Positions 33,722-45,734 of a DNA stretch of 64,000 nucleotides are shown piece after piece. Numbering within the stretch: position 1 is the stretch's first letter; every line of letters begins with the position of its first letter. The stretch is from Rhyzopertha dominica (lineage: Eukaryota > Arthropoda > Insecta > Coleoptera > Bostrichidae). The notes under the pieces were generated by a model. The model saw only the letters and a program-made list of their open reading frames with translations, searched no databases and had not been told where the DNA came from. Position numbers and translations under genes: made by a program. The stretch is from positions 37,159,325-37,223,324 of the forward strand of contig QCXZ01000064.1 in assembly GCA_025024175.1 (NCBI GenBank). The letters run 5' to 3'.

Positions 33722-34458
33722 GTCTCTTTTTGTAGACAGTATATATTATGAAAATTACTTTATTTAGCTCTAAAAGGTGTCAACAATTTAATCCTTTGAT
33801 CTACTGGCCAAAGACTTAAATCTTGCATTTGTTCTGCGTGAATTAATATAGTCTTTTTAAATATGCGGCTCTTATTAGCAGTCTACATTCCAAAATGTAT
33901 ACTGTTTTTCGTGCTTCTACATAGCACATTTTACTAATTTAAATTTTCTCTTTACCACGCTTTTGCGACAGATCTCTCAAATAAATGAGTAAATAGGATT
34001 TTTTCATTTGTGGTCGAATACTGGATATAATTTTAAATTCCAAATAGTTGCTCTTTAAACAGAAATAGAAATAAACAAAATGTCGTAAACGTACTCTCCG
34101 TTCTTACATATTCTTGTACATGCATACCTAATACATGATAATTAAGAAAACCGCTTGTAAATAAAGCACTTGAGTAACTATAACTTTTAGGTATTTGCAA
34201 ACTGTTACGATGGCTTACATTAAAGTGATTTTTGTAGCATACACTGTCGATAAGCTCAATAAATATTTTTTTAAATTTCTATTTATCGCCTTGCACAAGC
34301 TTTCTTTTGCAGCGTCACCTCGAGGCAGTGTAAAAATATTTTNTAGGTGTCGTACACGTCGTAATTCCGCACATAGGCACGACGCAACATTTGTAATCCT
34401 TTCTTGCGCTCATTTTGCTGTTACTGCACAAAATCAGAAACTATGGACATCGACAAAC
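33722..34458. other. No recognisable gene
   Basis: Spacer between the BEL element and hAT element 3. A 95-codon plus frame (34195-34482) has no motif and runs into the hAT terminus. Confidence 0.45.
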
Positions 34459-34710
34459 CTGAGAATCAGTGGCGGCTCGTGACTGTATCGNAAGGTAGTG
34501 CCAAAAATTCGATACGTTACAAACTATTATAAAACTAAAGATACAAATTATAATCTGGTAGTTTAAAATATCCAATTTATAAAACAATGCTTGCCCAAAC
34601 CATAACAATAATCACTATGGCTTGCTCACTAGTCTCTTACAGACATTTGGTCTAAATCCCACAGTGAACGAATATACGCGTATAGGTTCCACAAGATCGT
34701 CGATTCTGGA

Positions 34711-34738
34711 TCAGGTCAGGTCAGGTCAGGTCAGGTCA
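34711..34738 (+). repeat. (GGTCA)n minisatellite
   Basis: Five to six pentamers. The same pentamer reappears twice at 35877-35888, on the other side of the LINE fragment, so the two runs may mark the borders of that insertion or of a deletion. Confidence 0.85.
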
Positions 34739-34796
34739 TATCGCACTAATTTCGAAACCAAATATTCTTCCAAATGCAATTTCGGAGCGTCAAATG

Positions 34797-35850
34797 GTCT
34801 TAATTAATTTTAATGTTACAGGGAAAAGTTATAAATTTATCTCTGAACATATAAGAATATTCTCAGCGCATGCGACTTCTGAGTTTAGTAATTTCCTGGA
34901 GAAAGAATCTTGGGATGAAATTTATTCTTCTGGTGATTGTAACACAAGCTTCGAATTATTTATTGATAAATTTTTGCATTACTTTAATATGTGTTTTCCC
35001 TTAAAGACCTTAAAAATCTCTACCACTTACAGAAAATTTACCTGATATTAAAATCCAAATATAATATAGAAAAAAGAAAACCTAGTGCTCTCATAGCATC
35101 AGCCAAAAAAGCACATTACATAATCATCAATTCGGATCAGCATCTAGAAATGCTTGGAAAGTCATTAATGGGTTGACACCTGTCCGACCTCTTGACAAAG
35201 ATATTAACTTAAGAATTAATGGCAAGCTTGTTAATAATGTTTTAAAAGTTGCCAGTGAATTAAACACATTTTTTAAGCAGGAATCGGAGAAAATACGAAA
35301 TATCATTTCCCTCACAGTATGGATCTATTTGATTTTACTGAGGCAGAGCTTCTCCGGACAATTACTGACAGAGTGAAGAACAAGACTTCTTCAGATGCGG
35401 ATGGTGTTCCGGANTTTCTCTTGAAGAAATGTTTACAGCTCATTATACAACCTATAACCTTTTTAGTAAATTTGTCTTTTAGTCTAGGTGTATTTCCACA
35501 AGCCCTAAAATGTAGCAGGATTAAGCCAATTTATAAAAAATGGATAAAACTGATGTTAGCAATTACCGCCCCGTTGCTCTCATTTCGAGTTTCTCTAAAA
35601 ATTTTTGAGCACTGGATGCTCTAAAGACTTACCTCCTTTGTGGATAAGTTTAATCATATTCATATAGCGCAGCATGGATTCAGGAGCAATTTGTCGACCA
35701 TTGATCCCTTTATTTCGCAAATTATAAATGAAATTGATCGTGGAGGATGCCCAGTTAGTGTCTTTTGCGATCTAGCTAGACCTAGAGCGTTCGACTGTGT
35801 GAACCATGCATTGTTGTTAGACAAATTAGCTTCTTATATTATATTATAAT
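34797..35850 (+). pseudogene. Non-LTR retrotransposon RT fragment inside hAT element 3
   Basis: Several plus-strand frames, taken in order, match a Jockey/CR1-type LINE. The endonuclease-RT linker has SWDEIYSSGD..SFELFIDKF and FNMCFPLK (34800-35010). A NAWKVINGLTP-like block follows at about 35150-35180. The RT fingers show SSDADGVP, SLGVFPQALKCSRIKPIYKK (about 35490-35540), QHGFRSNLSTID (about 35670) and VFCDLARPRAFDCVNHALLL (about 35760-35820), where the catalytic Asp of block A is seen. The fragment stops before the YxDD block. Frame breaks show it is inactive. It lacks both ends of a LINE, so it probably reached its place before an internal deletion. Confidence 0.85.
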
Positions 35851-36234
35851 TTTTGTGGGGTTGGTACGATGATTAAGGTCAGGTCAGTTGGCAACGCTGA
35901 TCCGTGCCAATCGACTCACTGGCACGAACGTCCACTTAAACCTGCGTACTCCTCGCATCCTTTTGCTCCCCGCGGAGATCCATAAACTGACGCGATTTTG
36001 TGCCAATTCAGAGCTGGCACGAACGTGAAGTTAGATCTAATGCCGGTGCCGAGCGCAAGCGGTAACCGTGTATGAGTGGGTGCGTTCCGCAGTTCCGCCG
36101 GTGTTCCCACAAATTCAACCACTTTGAGTTCCATTATAATTCAATTTTTGATTGTTAAAAAATATTTTTCTCCAGTTTTGCTGGTAGTGCCATGGCACGT
36201 TGGCACTTATTGACCAGCCGCCACTGCTGAGAAT

Positions 36235-37240
36235 ATAATATTATCATAGCTCATAGCTAATAACGGTATTATCCGCAGGGCTCGCCGCAGGGTATTCGGG
36301 CACGTTCCGATACGTTACGTCAGAGTGCGTTTTGGTGGCATGGGTTCAAGTTTGTACTAGATATTTTGAGCTTAATTAGCACCCCCGAAATTGGTACTTT
36401 TTCGAACTAGCAGGGTTTTAAAATTTGAGTAATTTGTCTGTTACGGTTTACGGTTTACAGGACCATTTGCCAAAAATCCCGGCAATCACGGTGGATATAA
36501 CAGGTATTCGTATATATAAAATTACTATAATTGGTTTTCCTAATATCTGAAGGTAAATTTTAATAACCATTTTGTGAAGAAATGCCAATTCAAGTGTTTT
36601 ATTTTGCTTTGACGAACACTTCGGACAATATATTCATTTGATGGAATTCGGGGATTTTCTGCATACACTAAAACATTAGTAAAATAATTGCACAAAATGT
36701 TAAAGAAAATCACTTCATCATCATCAGTACCACGTTTTGGTGAATTATTGGTAGGTAAATTATAGTTTACTTCTAGTTCTTAAGGATAGAAAGAATAACC
36801 ATTTGGCTTACTTCCATCTGCAGATAGTCTCCGATTGTGCGTGATCATTATTAAAATCATTTTGCTTCTTCAACTCATTATAAATACTTTTTTATTACGC
36901 ATGCATCATAATCAACAATTATCGCACGCTGCAGCGTGTGTAAAATGATGATTATGATGCGCCTACTTTTTTATTACCTAGATATTTACCTGCCGTTTAA
37001 ATTACTAGGTATATATACCTTTTGTACCCATATCAAAATGAACGAACACTTTTAAAAACAACATTTCTCTATTCTAAGTAACTATAATACTCTTATTTTA
37101 AATAAACATTGATTGTACAATTTGTATTTTTAGATATTTCATTTTATGATTTAAGCCTACTAAAAATAATTACAAAATTGTAAAAGAGAATGTTTAATGT
37201 TTAAAACATTTTTGAGCTTATAATGCATTCGTAATAAAAA
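36235..37240. other. No gene; imperfect palindrome at about 36895-36975
   Basis: No coding signal. GCATGCATCATAATCA...TGATTATGATGCGC around 36900-36960 forms an imperfect hairpin centred on a CTGCAG, perhaps the relic of a small MITE. Confidence 0.45.
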
Positions 37241-37247
37241 ATAGCGT

Positions 37248-37353
37248 ATGATACGCGTGTATAAATAAGAGGCCTTTAAAGCCCTTGCGACTTACAAAAC
37301 ACTCCGCTGCATGTCGCGCGTGCTTTAAAGGCCCTCTTATAAACTTGTATCAT
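37248..37353. repeat. Hairpin repeat (106 bp)
   Basis: The left arm ATGATACGCGTGTATAAATA...GGCCTTTAAAGC pairs with the right arm GCTTTAAAGGCC...TTGTATCAT, leaving a loop of about 35 bases. Arms pair over about 35 bases with few mismatches. It may be a very short MITE; a small-RNA precursor is a less likely alternative. Confidence 0.65.
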
Positions 37354-37510
37354 AATATACTATTAAACACGGGCAAATTGTACACGATACACCCCAAACC
37401 GACAATCTTAACCTAACTTTTAAGTTTGACTCAAATTTGTATACTCCAAAATATTAAAGTATGCTGAAGGCAAATTTTCATATGTCTGGGATGATTCAGT
37501 TTACAAATAA

Positions 37511-37838
37511 AGGGTTTCTATAAATGATTCATGCATCCAGGGCGCTTATGGAAATTATCGATTACATCATTTTGCCGCCTCTCAGGAAAGTGACGTATAC
37601 TTGTGATCTGTCGATTTTTTAATTATTTGATATAATTTAATATGAGAAAACGCCTGGGGGTGTGTATTTTCAACATATTCTGTAGTGTTTTGTGGGATAA
37701 TTAACTTTAAGGTTGCAGAAAGCATACATTTCGGAGCTGTAGTATGACATTGATCTGCAACCTTCAGTAATATCGACGTGCATGTTGTAGCTTGAAATCA
37801 ACTCCGCCCGCGATGCATGAATCATTTATAGAAGCCCT
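37511..37838. mobile_element. MITE, ~330 bp, with ~30-bp TIRs
   Basis: The left end AGGGTTTCTATAAATGATTC (37511) is the inverted partner of the right end (GAATCATTTATAGAAGCCCT, ending 37838), and the similarity runs on through GCATC. The interior matches the DNA flanking the palindromic elements at 9.2-11.8 kb and part of the core of the 2.0-3.3-kb element. No TSD can be stated. Confidence 0.75.
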
Positions 37839-39528
37839 GCACAAAGACGTGTAATATTTGAAAAGTATAAAATACATGACTGACAAATCATTTTTCACCC
37901 ACAAATTTCCTTTTAATGTTAAGTATGTTTGACATAAATCTGTTTAGCAAAGCAAAAACTACTTTGACTTACACTCTTTGTAACAATTATAATATTGAAC
38001 TTGGACTTATTACCCTTTTCCCATAAAAGAAGGACACGTATACAAAGTAAATATGACTTAATCCGAAAATCACGCGTTTGCGACTTAAACCAGTTTACCC
38101 ATGTACTCGCTCATTGATCAAGCAAGATTCAAGTGCCCCTGCAATAATTCGTGTTTAGTTTCAGAACGAACTAATTTTAAATATCATATGGTCATATTTA
38201 GTCCTCGAATAAAGTTCTACTCTTTAGTAGTTGTAGTTTCTTCACATTACATTCCACTTCCATAATTTTTCGTTTTTACTATTAGTTTTACCGGGATATC
38301 TGTATCTGCACCTGAATTGCCATAACTTGGTGCTTTCGTTTGCCAATAAGCACAACTCCTGAAGTAGAGCGGAAGCCCGGTCCTAATGAAGTCGTTGTGC
38401 CTTTCACGGAGTTAATTTTCTTCGTGGTTGCGCAGCACTGGTTTGTCCCGTGATTCAAACGGATAAAGGCGGCGTCCAGCCGTGAATTCTTTCATGCTCC
38501 TACGAACAGATATCGAAAATTCCTGTTTCACGCCGTCATAGATCTGACAGAACAATCCCTTCGGCCGGAATCGGTGGCAATTTCAATTAAAAAGTTTTTT
38601 AAGATTTATAATTACGGCCAGCGGTGTTCCATTAATTAAGTACCGGAGAAGTGTCCGGGAAGGAAAAATTGAGTTATAAGGACACAAGGCGGGTTTACTT
38701 GTAAAGCCCGGCCTTTTTATTTTAGATGAATTATTATTTTAAATGTATAGCTGGTAGCCAAAAGAAACTTAAATATATAATATAGGACTAGAGTAAGACG
38801 AACTTGACATTAATGTAAACTTGCTTATGGAAGTGCATTTGGAAAGTATAATTTGCAGAAAACGACAAAATTGTGTATCTTATGCATCTTCATTTCCATT
38901 GCATGGTAATGGCTGATGATTAAACTTATATTTTTAATGAGCTTGGTGTCGCCACTGTGCTACAGCATACGAATGTTTCAGAGAAACCGAAAATGAATTT
39001 ATAATAAATAGGCTTATAGTCTAAGCTGTGACCTGGAACATAGTTTTTCAGTTATATTTCCTTCCAAATTTCATTACGTTTATGCCTTTGCAAAAAGTTT
39101 GTTGTCCGTTACGTTTTAATGTAGGCCAGTAAAAAATGTCTAGTTCTCTATAAATAAATAAATTGAGAGTCAGCTTAAACAAGTAGCTTGTTTGTCAAAT
39201 TGTACTATGTAAGAATTGCTCCCTAAGTTTGTAGGCAATACTCCTAAGTTTAGGTCGTGTTCTCAGACAAGAATATGGCGAAATTTAAATTCAACCACGG
39301 TTTCAGTTTCGTCCATAAAATTTGTTGGGGCGGCACAGTTTTATTTACTTTTACGTTAATTCACGGACTGACATTTTTACTTACATATATTAGTTACTCA
39401 AGTGCAGTTAAATTCAGATTCTGTTTTAAACTATACAATGAACAAAAATGTTTTATAACTAATTTGGTAGCTCAAACATTTAAAATTTTATGCCACTGTT
39501 CTTTTTATGAATAGACATAGCTATAATA
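37839..39528. other. No gene; GC-richer, possibly conserved non-coding block
   Basis: No open frame with a known motif. Around 38330-38700 the base composition becomes more balanced (for example GGCGGCGTCCAGCCGTG and CCCTTCGGCCGGAATCGG), unlike the AT-rich transposon debris around it, and there is no TIR, LTR or coding signal. It may be host regulatory or intronic DNA. Confidence 0.4.
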
Positions 39529-39529
39529 A

Positions 39530-40080
39530 TTACGTCAATGCCATGCCGCCTTATAATGCCTCCTCAGCACAGCTATAATCCTAACGCAGACAACACGGCA
39601 TACATCTGGCTTACCTTATATACGCCAAGGTAGGCGATGTGTATGCGAGAATTATAGTGTGGATGACACCACGCCTTCTAGTGGCAATACGACATCATCC
39701 ACTCGTCTCCGTGAGAACTAATGTGAATGGCAGCCCACTATGTTGTGGGCGTTTAAAAGCCGGCAGACGTGTCTCAGACCTATGCCGTGTTGTCGGCGTT
39801 GGGAATATAGCTGTGCTGAGGAGGCTTTATAAGCCGAAATAGCTGCCCACAAATTGTTTTGATGCAGGGCTACATGGCATAGCCGTAATTATTATGCTTG
39901 AGAACTGCATTCTTTGCAGAAACCGTCGTTGGGGAATGTCTGCTGGCTTTTAAACGCTCGCAACATAGTGGGCTGCAGTTCAGATAAGTTCTCGAAAGAA
40001 AGAAAGACGAAAGGATGATGCCGTATTGCCACTAGATGGCATGGTGTCATCCACGCTGTCATTCTCACAGCCATAGCTAT
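39530..40080. repeat. Compound foldback repeat
   Basis: Two nested inverted relationships are visible. The block GCCTCCTCAGCACAGCTATA at about 39558 pairs with TATAGCTGTGCTGAGGAGGC at about 39808. The outer block ATAATAATTACG near 39533 pairs with CGTAATTATTAT near 39882. In addition 39900-40065 is an inverted, diverged copy of 39645-39780 (the GCAGCCCACTATGTTG and TTTAAAAGCC landmarks). This is most likely one MITE inserted within or beside a relative. No coding potential. Confidence 0.7.
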
Positions 40081-40562
40081 TTCAAACAAACTTCTAATCT
40101 AAACATTTGTTGCAATCAACCTATTACAAATTGCGAATTACATACTATACATACATCTTATAATGACATACTTTAATTCTAAATGGAGCACAAGGTAAAA
40201 CAAATTACAACAAACCATAAACGGATACTTAGTTGGCAGTCGTACTACTCGGTATTGGTCATCCTCCCTTGAAAGGTATTGTGAAATGTACGGATTCTAA
40301 AAGGCTAATCTTCTTTTCACCGTTTCACCACACACATACATGTGTCTATTGTTGGATACTTTCTTAGTCTGAAATATAACCATCGAAATGTAACTGAAAA
40401 TATGTTTTGGATTTTATTTTCTTGGTAACTTAACAAGATGCTGGTAATCTTTTTACATACGACCTTAAGCACGGGATGTAATTCACAATTAACGCCACGT
40501 ATGACATCTAATATTAAATAGTGATATTTTGAATGTCCGCATTAGTGTGACTAGTTCTTTAC
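40081..40562. other. No recognisable gene
   Basis: Spacer between the compound foldback and a truncated repeat copy. Nothing is seen. Confidence 0.4.
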
Positions 40563-40616
40563 TACTTCCACATCCAACGGATGGGAAGTATTGTATAGGA
40601 AAAAAATAAAAAAAAA
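40563..40616 (+). repeat. TACTTCCACATCC repeat family, truncated copy 3
   Basis: This matches the first 50 or so bases of the copies at 20713 and 24042 (TACTTCCACATCCAACGGAT, GGAAGTATTGTAT), then breaks off at a microsatellite. Confidence 0.85.
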
Positions 40617-40740
<124 letters not shown>

Positions 40741-41744
40741 TAGCCCTGTGGTGTTTATTCCATGCAAGCAACGAAGTGAGGTTTCGTTTAGTTAAGAAGG
40801 GTTGTTAAAAGGAGAAATATGAGCTGAAGGCTCCTACAAAGTGATTTCAGGTCCACCAACAACCGGCTATTTTCAAAACTCAACAACGTTTACACAGTCG
40901 TTATATAAAATATGATTCACATGATAATATCCTGACCCCGCGGCTTAAAGGTTAATAACATCCGCTATAATTTTATCTGTGAACAAGATCTTAGCAAAGG
41001 GTCTCGCTGCTGGCTACCAGTGGTTAGTGAACGAATCCTCCAACATCGAAGATCATAAAGCCAAAGAGAGTTCGACGTTTTCAACCTGGCTGGCGAGTCC
41101 TTCTTAATGGTGAACAACCCATAGCAACAGACCGGTGTGAGTGGCCACAGTGATTCGAATAAAATCGCAAGCTTGAGACAAAGAGGCGGTAGGATATAGC
41201 ACCTGCAAATAGTCAATCCAAATTATTCTACGAAAAGAACAAAACCAAAGCTATCAAGCCCAGACTAAAGCTAACGAGCCCTAGAATAGGACGAGGAGGA
41301 ATTAACAAACATTCAATAAGATGGTTTTTTACTCACTATATATGGAGGGCGCGGGCGGCACTATGTTTTAAATGTTCGTGGTGGATCTCGTTAAAATTTT
41401 AATCCCAAGATGGCGTTGTGTTCAATCCTCCGAAAAAAAGTTCCAATAATGTCTCAATAGCTCAATTTCGTAGCATCCACACGTCTGAATAAAGTTTCCC
41501 AAGCTGATCCCAAATCGGTAACAACGATCTATTTGCTCAAAAACCTTCACAATTGATGACACCACTCTTTTAGTTTCCAATTCGAAAAGCAGTCGAATAG
41601 AAAAAGGCCGATTAAATTTCCGTCCGCTTTTCAAAAAATCAGAATCCCACCGCGCAGGCGCTAGAATTGGCGACATATGCGTGCCGAGTAATAGCTGACT
41701 GCGTTTTTATGCGACAAATTAATCGTCGACTGACAATGGTTACG
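40741..41744. mobile_element. Diverged LTR fragment related to the gypsy LTR at 54.4-56.2 kb
   Basis: Landmarks occur in the same order as in the gypsy LTR. TAGCCCTGTGG (40741, against 54994) is first, then AGAAGGG and GAGCTGAAGGCTCCTAC (about 40825, against 55095). TTTTTACTCACTATA (41325, against 55740) and AATCCCAAGATGG followed by GTTCAAT come next. The last are a GCAGGCG/GCAAGCG block and the end CGACTGACAA...GGTTAC (41727-41743, against 56211-56232). Homology stops at the predicted LTR end, supporting that boundary. The left part is missing, replaced by the microsatellite. No coding sequence. Confidence 0.7.
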
Positions 41745-43415
41745 AGTTCCCAAAGCCCAACAAATAATTCAGGAAAAAAAGTTTACAGCAAACTAAATCC
41801 TTGATTATCAACATACTGACCAGAAACTGATTCGAGGCAACCGTATTTGAAGAATCGTACGTACCCCTATAATCGAGTCTTTTCCGAAATAACCAAGTGC
41901 ACGGCGGGTTGCCTATCGCAAGGTATGAGTGTTCGAAGAAAAAGACTTGTTACAATACTGAAAACCCTAATTAGCTAAGCTGCCATCTTCAATAAAATCT
42001 AAAGAAAACGACATCTTGAAGTGTCTGCCTGGATTTAACCAAATGATATTTCCCTCATCATACTTTCAACTGAAGTCGTTTGCTTCAATTTCTACTGAAG
42101 ATGGCAGCTTAGCTCCCGAAATGCGTATTTAGGCTTTCTATTGCCCTTTGTGGAATTATTATCGTGGCCACATTTTTAATGTCAAGCATTTCCGATTGTA
42201 TTGAATAAGCTTTAAGGCCGAAAAAAAATTAAAAATAAGCATGCCGTGACTTTCACGGCCCACGATTGGAGAACTCCTGGCATAAGCAATTGAAATTGCA
42301 TGAAATTTAATAAGCTGAGCCAGCCAAAAAGTTGCTTTCGCTGTGAGCTTTTGCCGCAGCCTGGCCACCTACGTTGGTCTGCCACAACGAATTTCCTGTG
42401 CACAGTGCAAAGATGAAAATGTATCGCGTAATAATTTATACGGGCTTTGTGTTCGTCTGCTGAGTGATACGAGCAGTTTTATATATGAGATGCTTTCATC
42501 CACTTTGGTATTAATATATTGCGGGGAAGTCTTAAGAACGTGGGAATTGTTGCTGTCACGTAAACGTTTCGCGTGGTGATTCTTTTGTAAAGGCTTTCCT
42601 GTCTGGCAAAGGAATGCGCCTTGCAATTTGAATTAGAATGCGAAAGAGGTAAATGTAATGGCAAACGAGCTTCATAGCCGAGGCTATTTTGACGATAACA
42701 CGCCCTTTGTGTATTGCGAACTGAAATACGGGATATTCGTTTCCGACGCATTCTCTAGAGATATCTGAAAGCCCAGTCGAACTACCGCAATTACTGTCGT
42801 GTTGTTTTCTGGAAATTACCTACTTTTGGAAACGTTCTTTTCAGTTAAATCTTTTGTCTGACTCAATTATTCGACGAAGAGTGTTCTATTGTTACACAAA
42901 AGGACATAGCAACCAAATAAGATGCGTAACCGTTGAACGTTAGAACGTTTAGAAAAAATCTATTTACGATTTTTACTGGCCAAATTGAACCAGGTGAGTT
43001 TAATTTTTGGGAAATTCCCAAAAACAAAAAGGACCCAATACACGCCTAAGTAAACGTTACATTTGCATTATCTATTACTTTAAAAGTTTCAATGCACACG
43101 TAAAAACCATATATGCACGAAGAAACTGTGTACATGTACATGGCTGCCATATGCTGAAAGAGAAATACTAAACTGATTGGAACACATATTAAAACTTATC
43201 GAATTTGCCAGGCAGTCTCTTAAATGATTTTGGCAGATGCAGATGATTCCATGCATTAAACGCTCTGTTACTAAGGAAATGTAAACGATGCGATGTCCTG
43301 CTGTTTTCACGGCCTGTGAGTGCTGCCTCTCTTTTTCGTTGTCATATCTAGAATCGTTAATTGAAAGTCTTAAAAGCAATTTTCATAATAGAGGTAGCTA
43401 AATTAACTAGGCCAA
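41745..43415. other. No gene; inverted repeat with a GAAGATGGCAGCTTAGCT motif
   Basis: AGCTAAGCTGCCATCTTCAA at 41976-41995 is the inverted partner of TGAAGATGGCAGCTTAGCT at 42095-42113. The latter is followed by CCCGAAATGCG, a motif style seen at 3' ends of Penelope-like elements. The rest (42120-43415) holds no coding signal; overlapping frames on both strands at 42340-42750 lack motifs. Confidence 0.45.
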
Positions 43416-43419
43416 CGAG

Positions 43420-44260
43420 TTGCACTGCGCTGGACTCCTAGGGACTTAATATTTCTAGTTAGCCAGGGTGACCTTGGTTAGTGAGAAATTCAAGAAGTGG
43501 TCGTATATATAAAACGCCTTTTTTAGTAAGAATAGCATGCGGTTAGCTTTATATGCCATTATGTGGCTTGACCAGCCTAGATCTCGTTTGTAATAGTTAG
43601 ACTTAAATTCACTTGAAGTTTTATAGAAGAAAGCTTGTTCCATTTAGAGTGTACCCTACATGTGGATTACTGCGAGCTTGTGCAAGTACCCATCATTTAC
43701 GTGCATTTAATGCAATAACCAGTCCATTTATACGTACAAAATTCAAACAGTTTTGAATATTAACTTCTTTAGCCAAAGCGTTTCCGATAATGTTCAGTGC
43801 ACTCATGTTTCGTCCTGCAATACACTAATTTTATCTGTATTTTAGGTAAGAAATAATACAGGTCCTCATACGGAACCTTGTAGAATTTCGCTGATTATAG
43901 GCTTATGTTGTGAGCAAATGGGCCCAAGCTTGTCGCTAAATGTTCTGTTTCTTAAGGCCTCTATCCAAAGTAATAGCCTCTCCGCGTTTGTGGAAATTTA
44001 TCGAACGCCTTACGAAAGTCGAAATAAACGACGTATGCGCCTGCTCGAATCCAGTGATATTATCCAAGCATTCGTTGCTGTTAGAAGATGACAGGATCTT
44101 CCTGGGAGAAACCTGTGTTGCCAAGAATATATATTGCTAATAATTAACAAAGAAAGTAAGTGGTTAACCATAATTTTCTCAAGAGTTCTGCAAGTAACGT
44201 GTATGTACTAGACTATAAGTGATTGAGGACATTATATTGAGGTAAAAAACCATCTGCCTT
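43420..44260 (-). pseudogene. CR1/Jockey-like LINE reverse transcriptase remnant
   Basis: Minus-strand frames in order give RTLEKIMVNHLLSLL (about 44140-44190), a degenerate QxxFLPGRSCHLLTATNAW block (about 44070-44110) and RT block A, VYFDFRKAFDKFP, with the catalytic Asp (about 43985-44025). After these come a QGSV block (about 43880), DLGWSSHIMAYKANRMLFLL (about 43520-43580) and YIRPLLEF near 43490. This is the normal order of a CR1/Jockey-type RT and thumb. The YADD block is not readable, and several frameshifts and stops show decay. Confidence 0.8.
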
Positions 44261-45734
44261 ATTGGAATATACACTACTTAAAAAAATACCTCAGCAGTCA
44301 TGATTCTTTGGAAGATGTGAGTTGGTTAATCTATGAGTAAAAGAATTTATTTAAGATGCGGTTTTCATAGTCTGATTTTAGAGTTCATTTGACTGTGGAT
44401 AATATAATAGGCGCGAAGTTCTTTTGTGTTTGGCGCCATAATTCTGTTTTATATCAAATTCGTGTAGGCATGGTTTTACTCAAATTCAGCAAGAACGTAA
44501 CTCTGCATTCAGAATCTTTAAAGAAATGTCTACATTAATATTGTGTCCTTGTTTTCCCCTTTCCATTACCGCACACGTGATTATATCATTCAAATGAGGC
44601 TCTATTGATCTGCTTGCGGAACCAATTTCCGTAGGCAACCGACTAGAAACTCGATACGTGGTTAATAAAGTGTGTGTACAGAAATAAGCGCAGATGATCA
44701 TAGTGTGTCATGCATAGCCTGATTAATATACTGCCAGTGCCCAAATGTAATTGCGGCTGCGGTTTTTTCACCCCGGTGGAACGAACGTACACTGCTGATG
44801 GCACTGATGGAGTTATAACAACAAATTTCAGTAGAGCTGATATTTTCATTAATTCCAGATGCATCTGGCAGCTCTCAGTTGCTGAATTTATTAACCTGTG
44901 CAGTTTTAAACGAATGGTCTGCGAATTTTCGCTGTCACAGGTGGAATTATGGTATATCCGTCGCTAAACACCAAATCCAGTTGCTTCACTTATATTGCCT
45001 TCCTTAGACATGAAGGCTATCATTTGTAAAGCCTATTGCACATTACAGTTCAAAGTAATATACCGCTTTGATACGGTTTAATCCAGCAACAATTATGCAC
45101 GTTTTATGCAAGTTAGGAAGGAAAGACGTACCTATTCTATGTAAACTGGTTTGTGTATTCAAAGATCTTGTTAAATTGTCTAGAATTCGCGCATCTGAAC
45201 GATCATTAATTAAGTGATTTTTAAAAGTCGCATTGTTGGAACAAACGGGGACTTCAGTTTTAGTCAAATATAAACACTTGAAATTTCTTCCTAAGCGTGA
45301 CCTAAAGAAAATACATTGATCTAGTTGCAATCGACCCCGGATCATTCTGGACGGTCAAAAACAGCACCTAAAGCTGCCTGCGAAGCACGATTAAAGAGCT
45401 GTTGATGTATGCCTTAATTTCTACCGCTCGTAGGTGCTATCACAAACTCTACTGTATAAACCTCGACGTTCGAAATGCTTTCAAGCGAGACTGAACGGAG
45501 AGAGCCTTACAATACCATCCAGTGGAGAGTACAGATTTTGCTTAAAGTGCCATGGCGCACGTACGAGTAAATGTGCCAGACGGCTTTGGGGTAAAAGACT
45601 GAATGTAGATTTGGCCGCACAGCCAGTACTGTACCATTGGATTTATGGAACTTCATAGGTCTACAGCTTGCAATAATAGTGAGGCTGATCCACTAAGGGT
45701 GGAGCGGCTGTATCTCAAAAACCTCTTAAATTAT
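44261..45734. other. No recognisable gene
   Basis: Several frames of 60-100 codons on both strands, none with a recognisable motif. A more balanced base composition between 45360 and 45660 is the only feature. Confidence 0.4.

Larger units (their letters stand above)
34467..36226. mobile_element. hAT element 3 with perfect 8-bp TSD
   Basis: Termini are CAGTGGCGGCTCGTGACTG on the left and inverted CAGTGGCGGCTGGTCAATAA on the right. They are flanked by the perfect duplication CTGAGAAT (34459-34466 and 36227-36234). It belongs to the same terminal-sequence family as hAT element 1 and the terminus at 54060. It has no transposase: the interior is a GGTCA minisatellite, a LINE fragment and, at 35880-36190, GC-richer subterminal DNA with repeated TGGCAC words. 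It is therefore non-autonomous. Confidence 0.92.
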
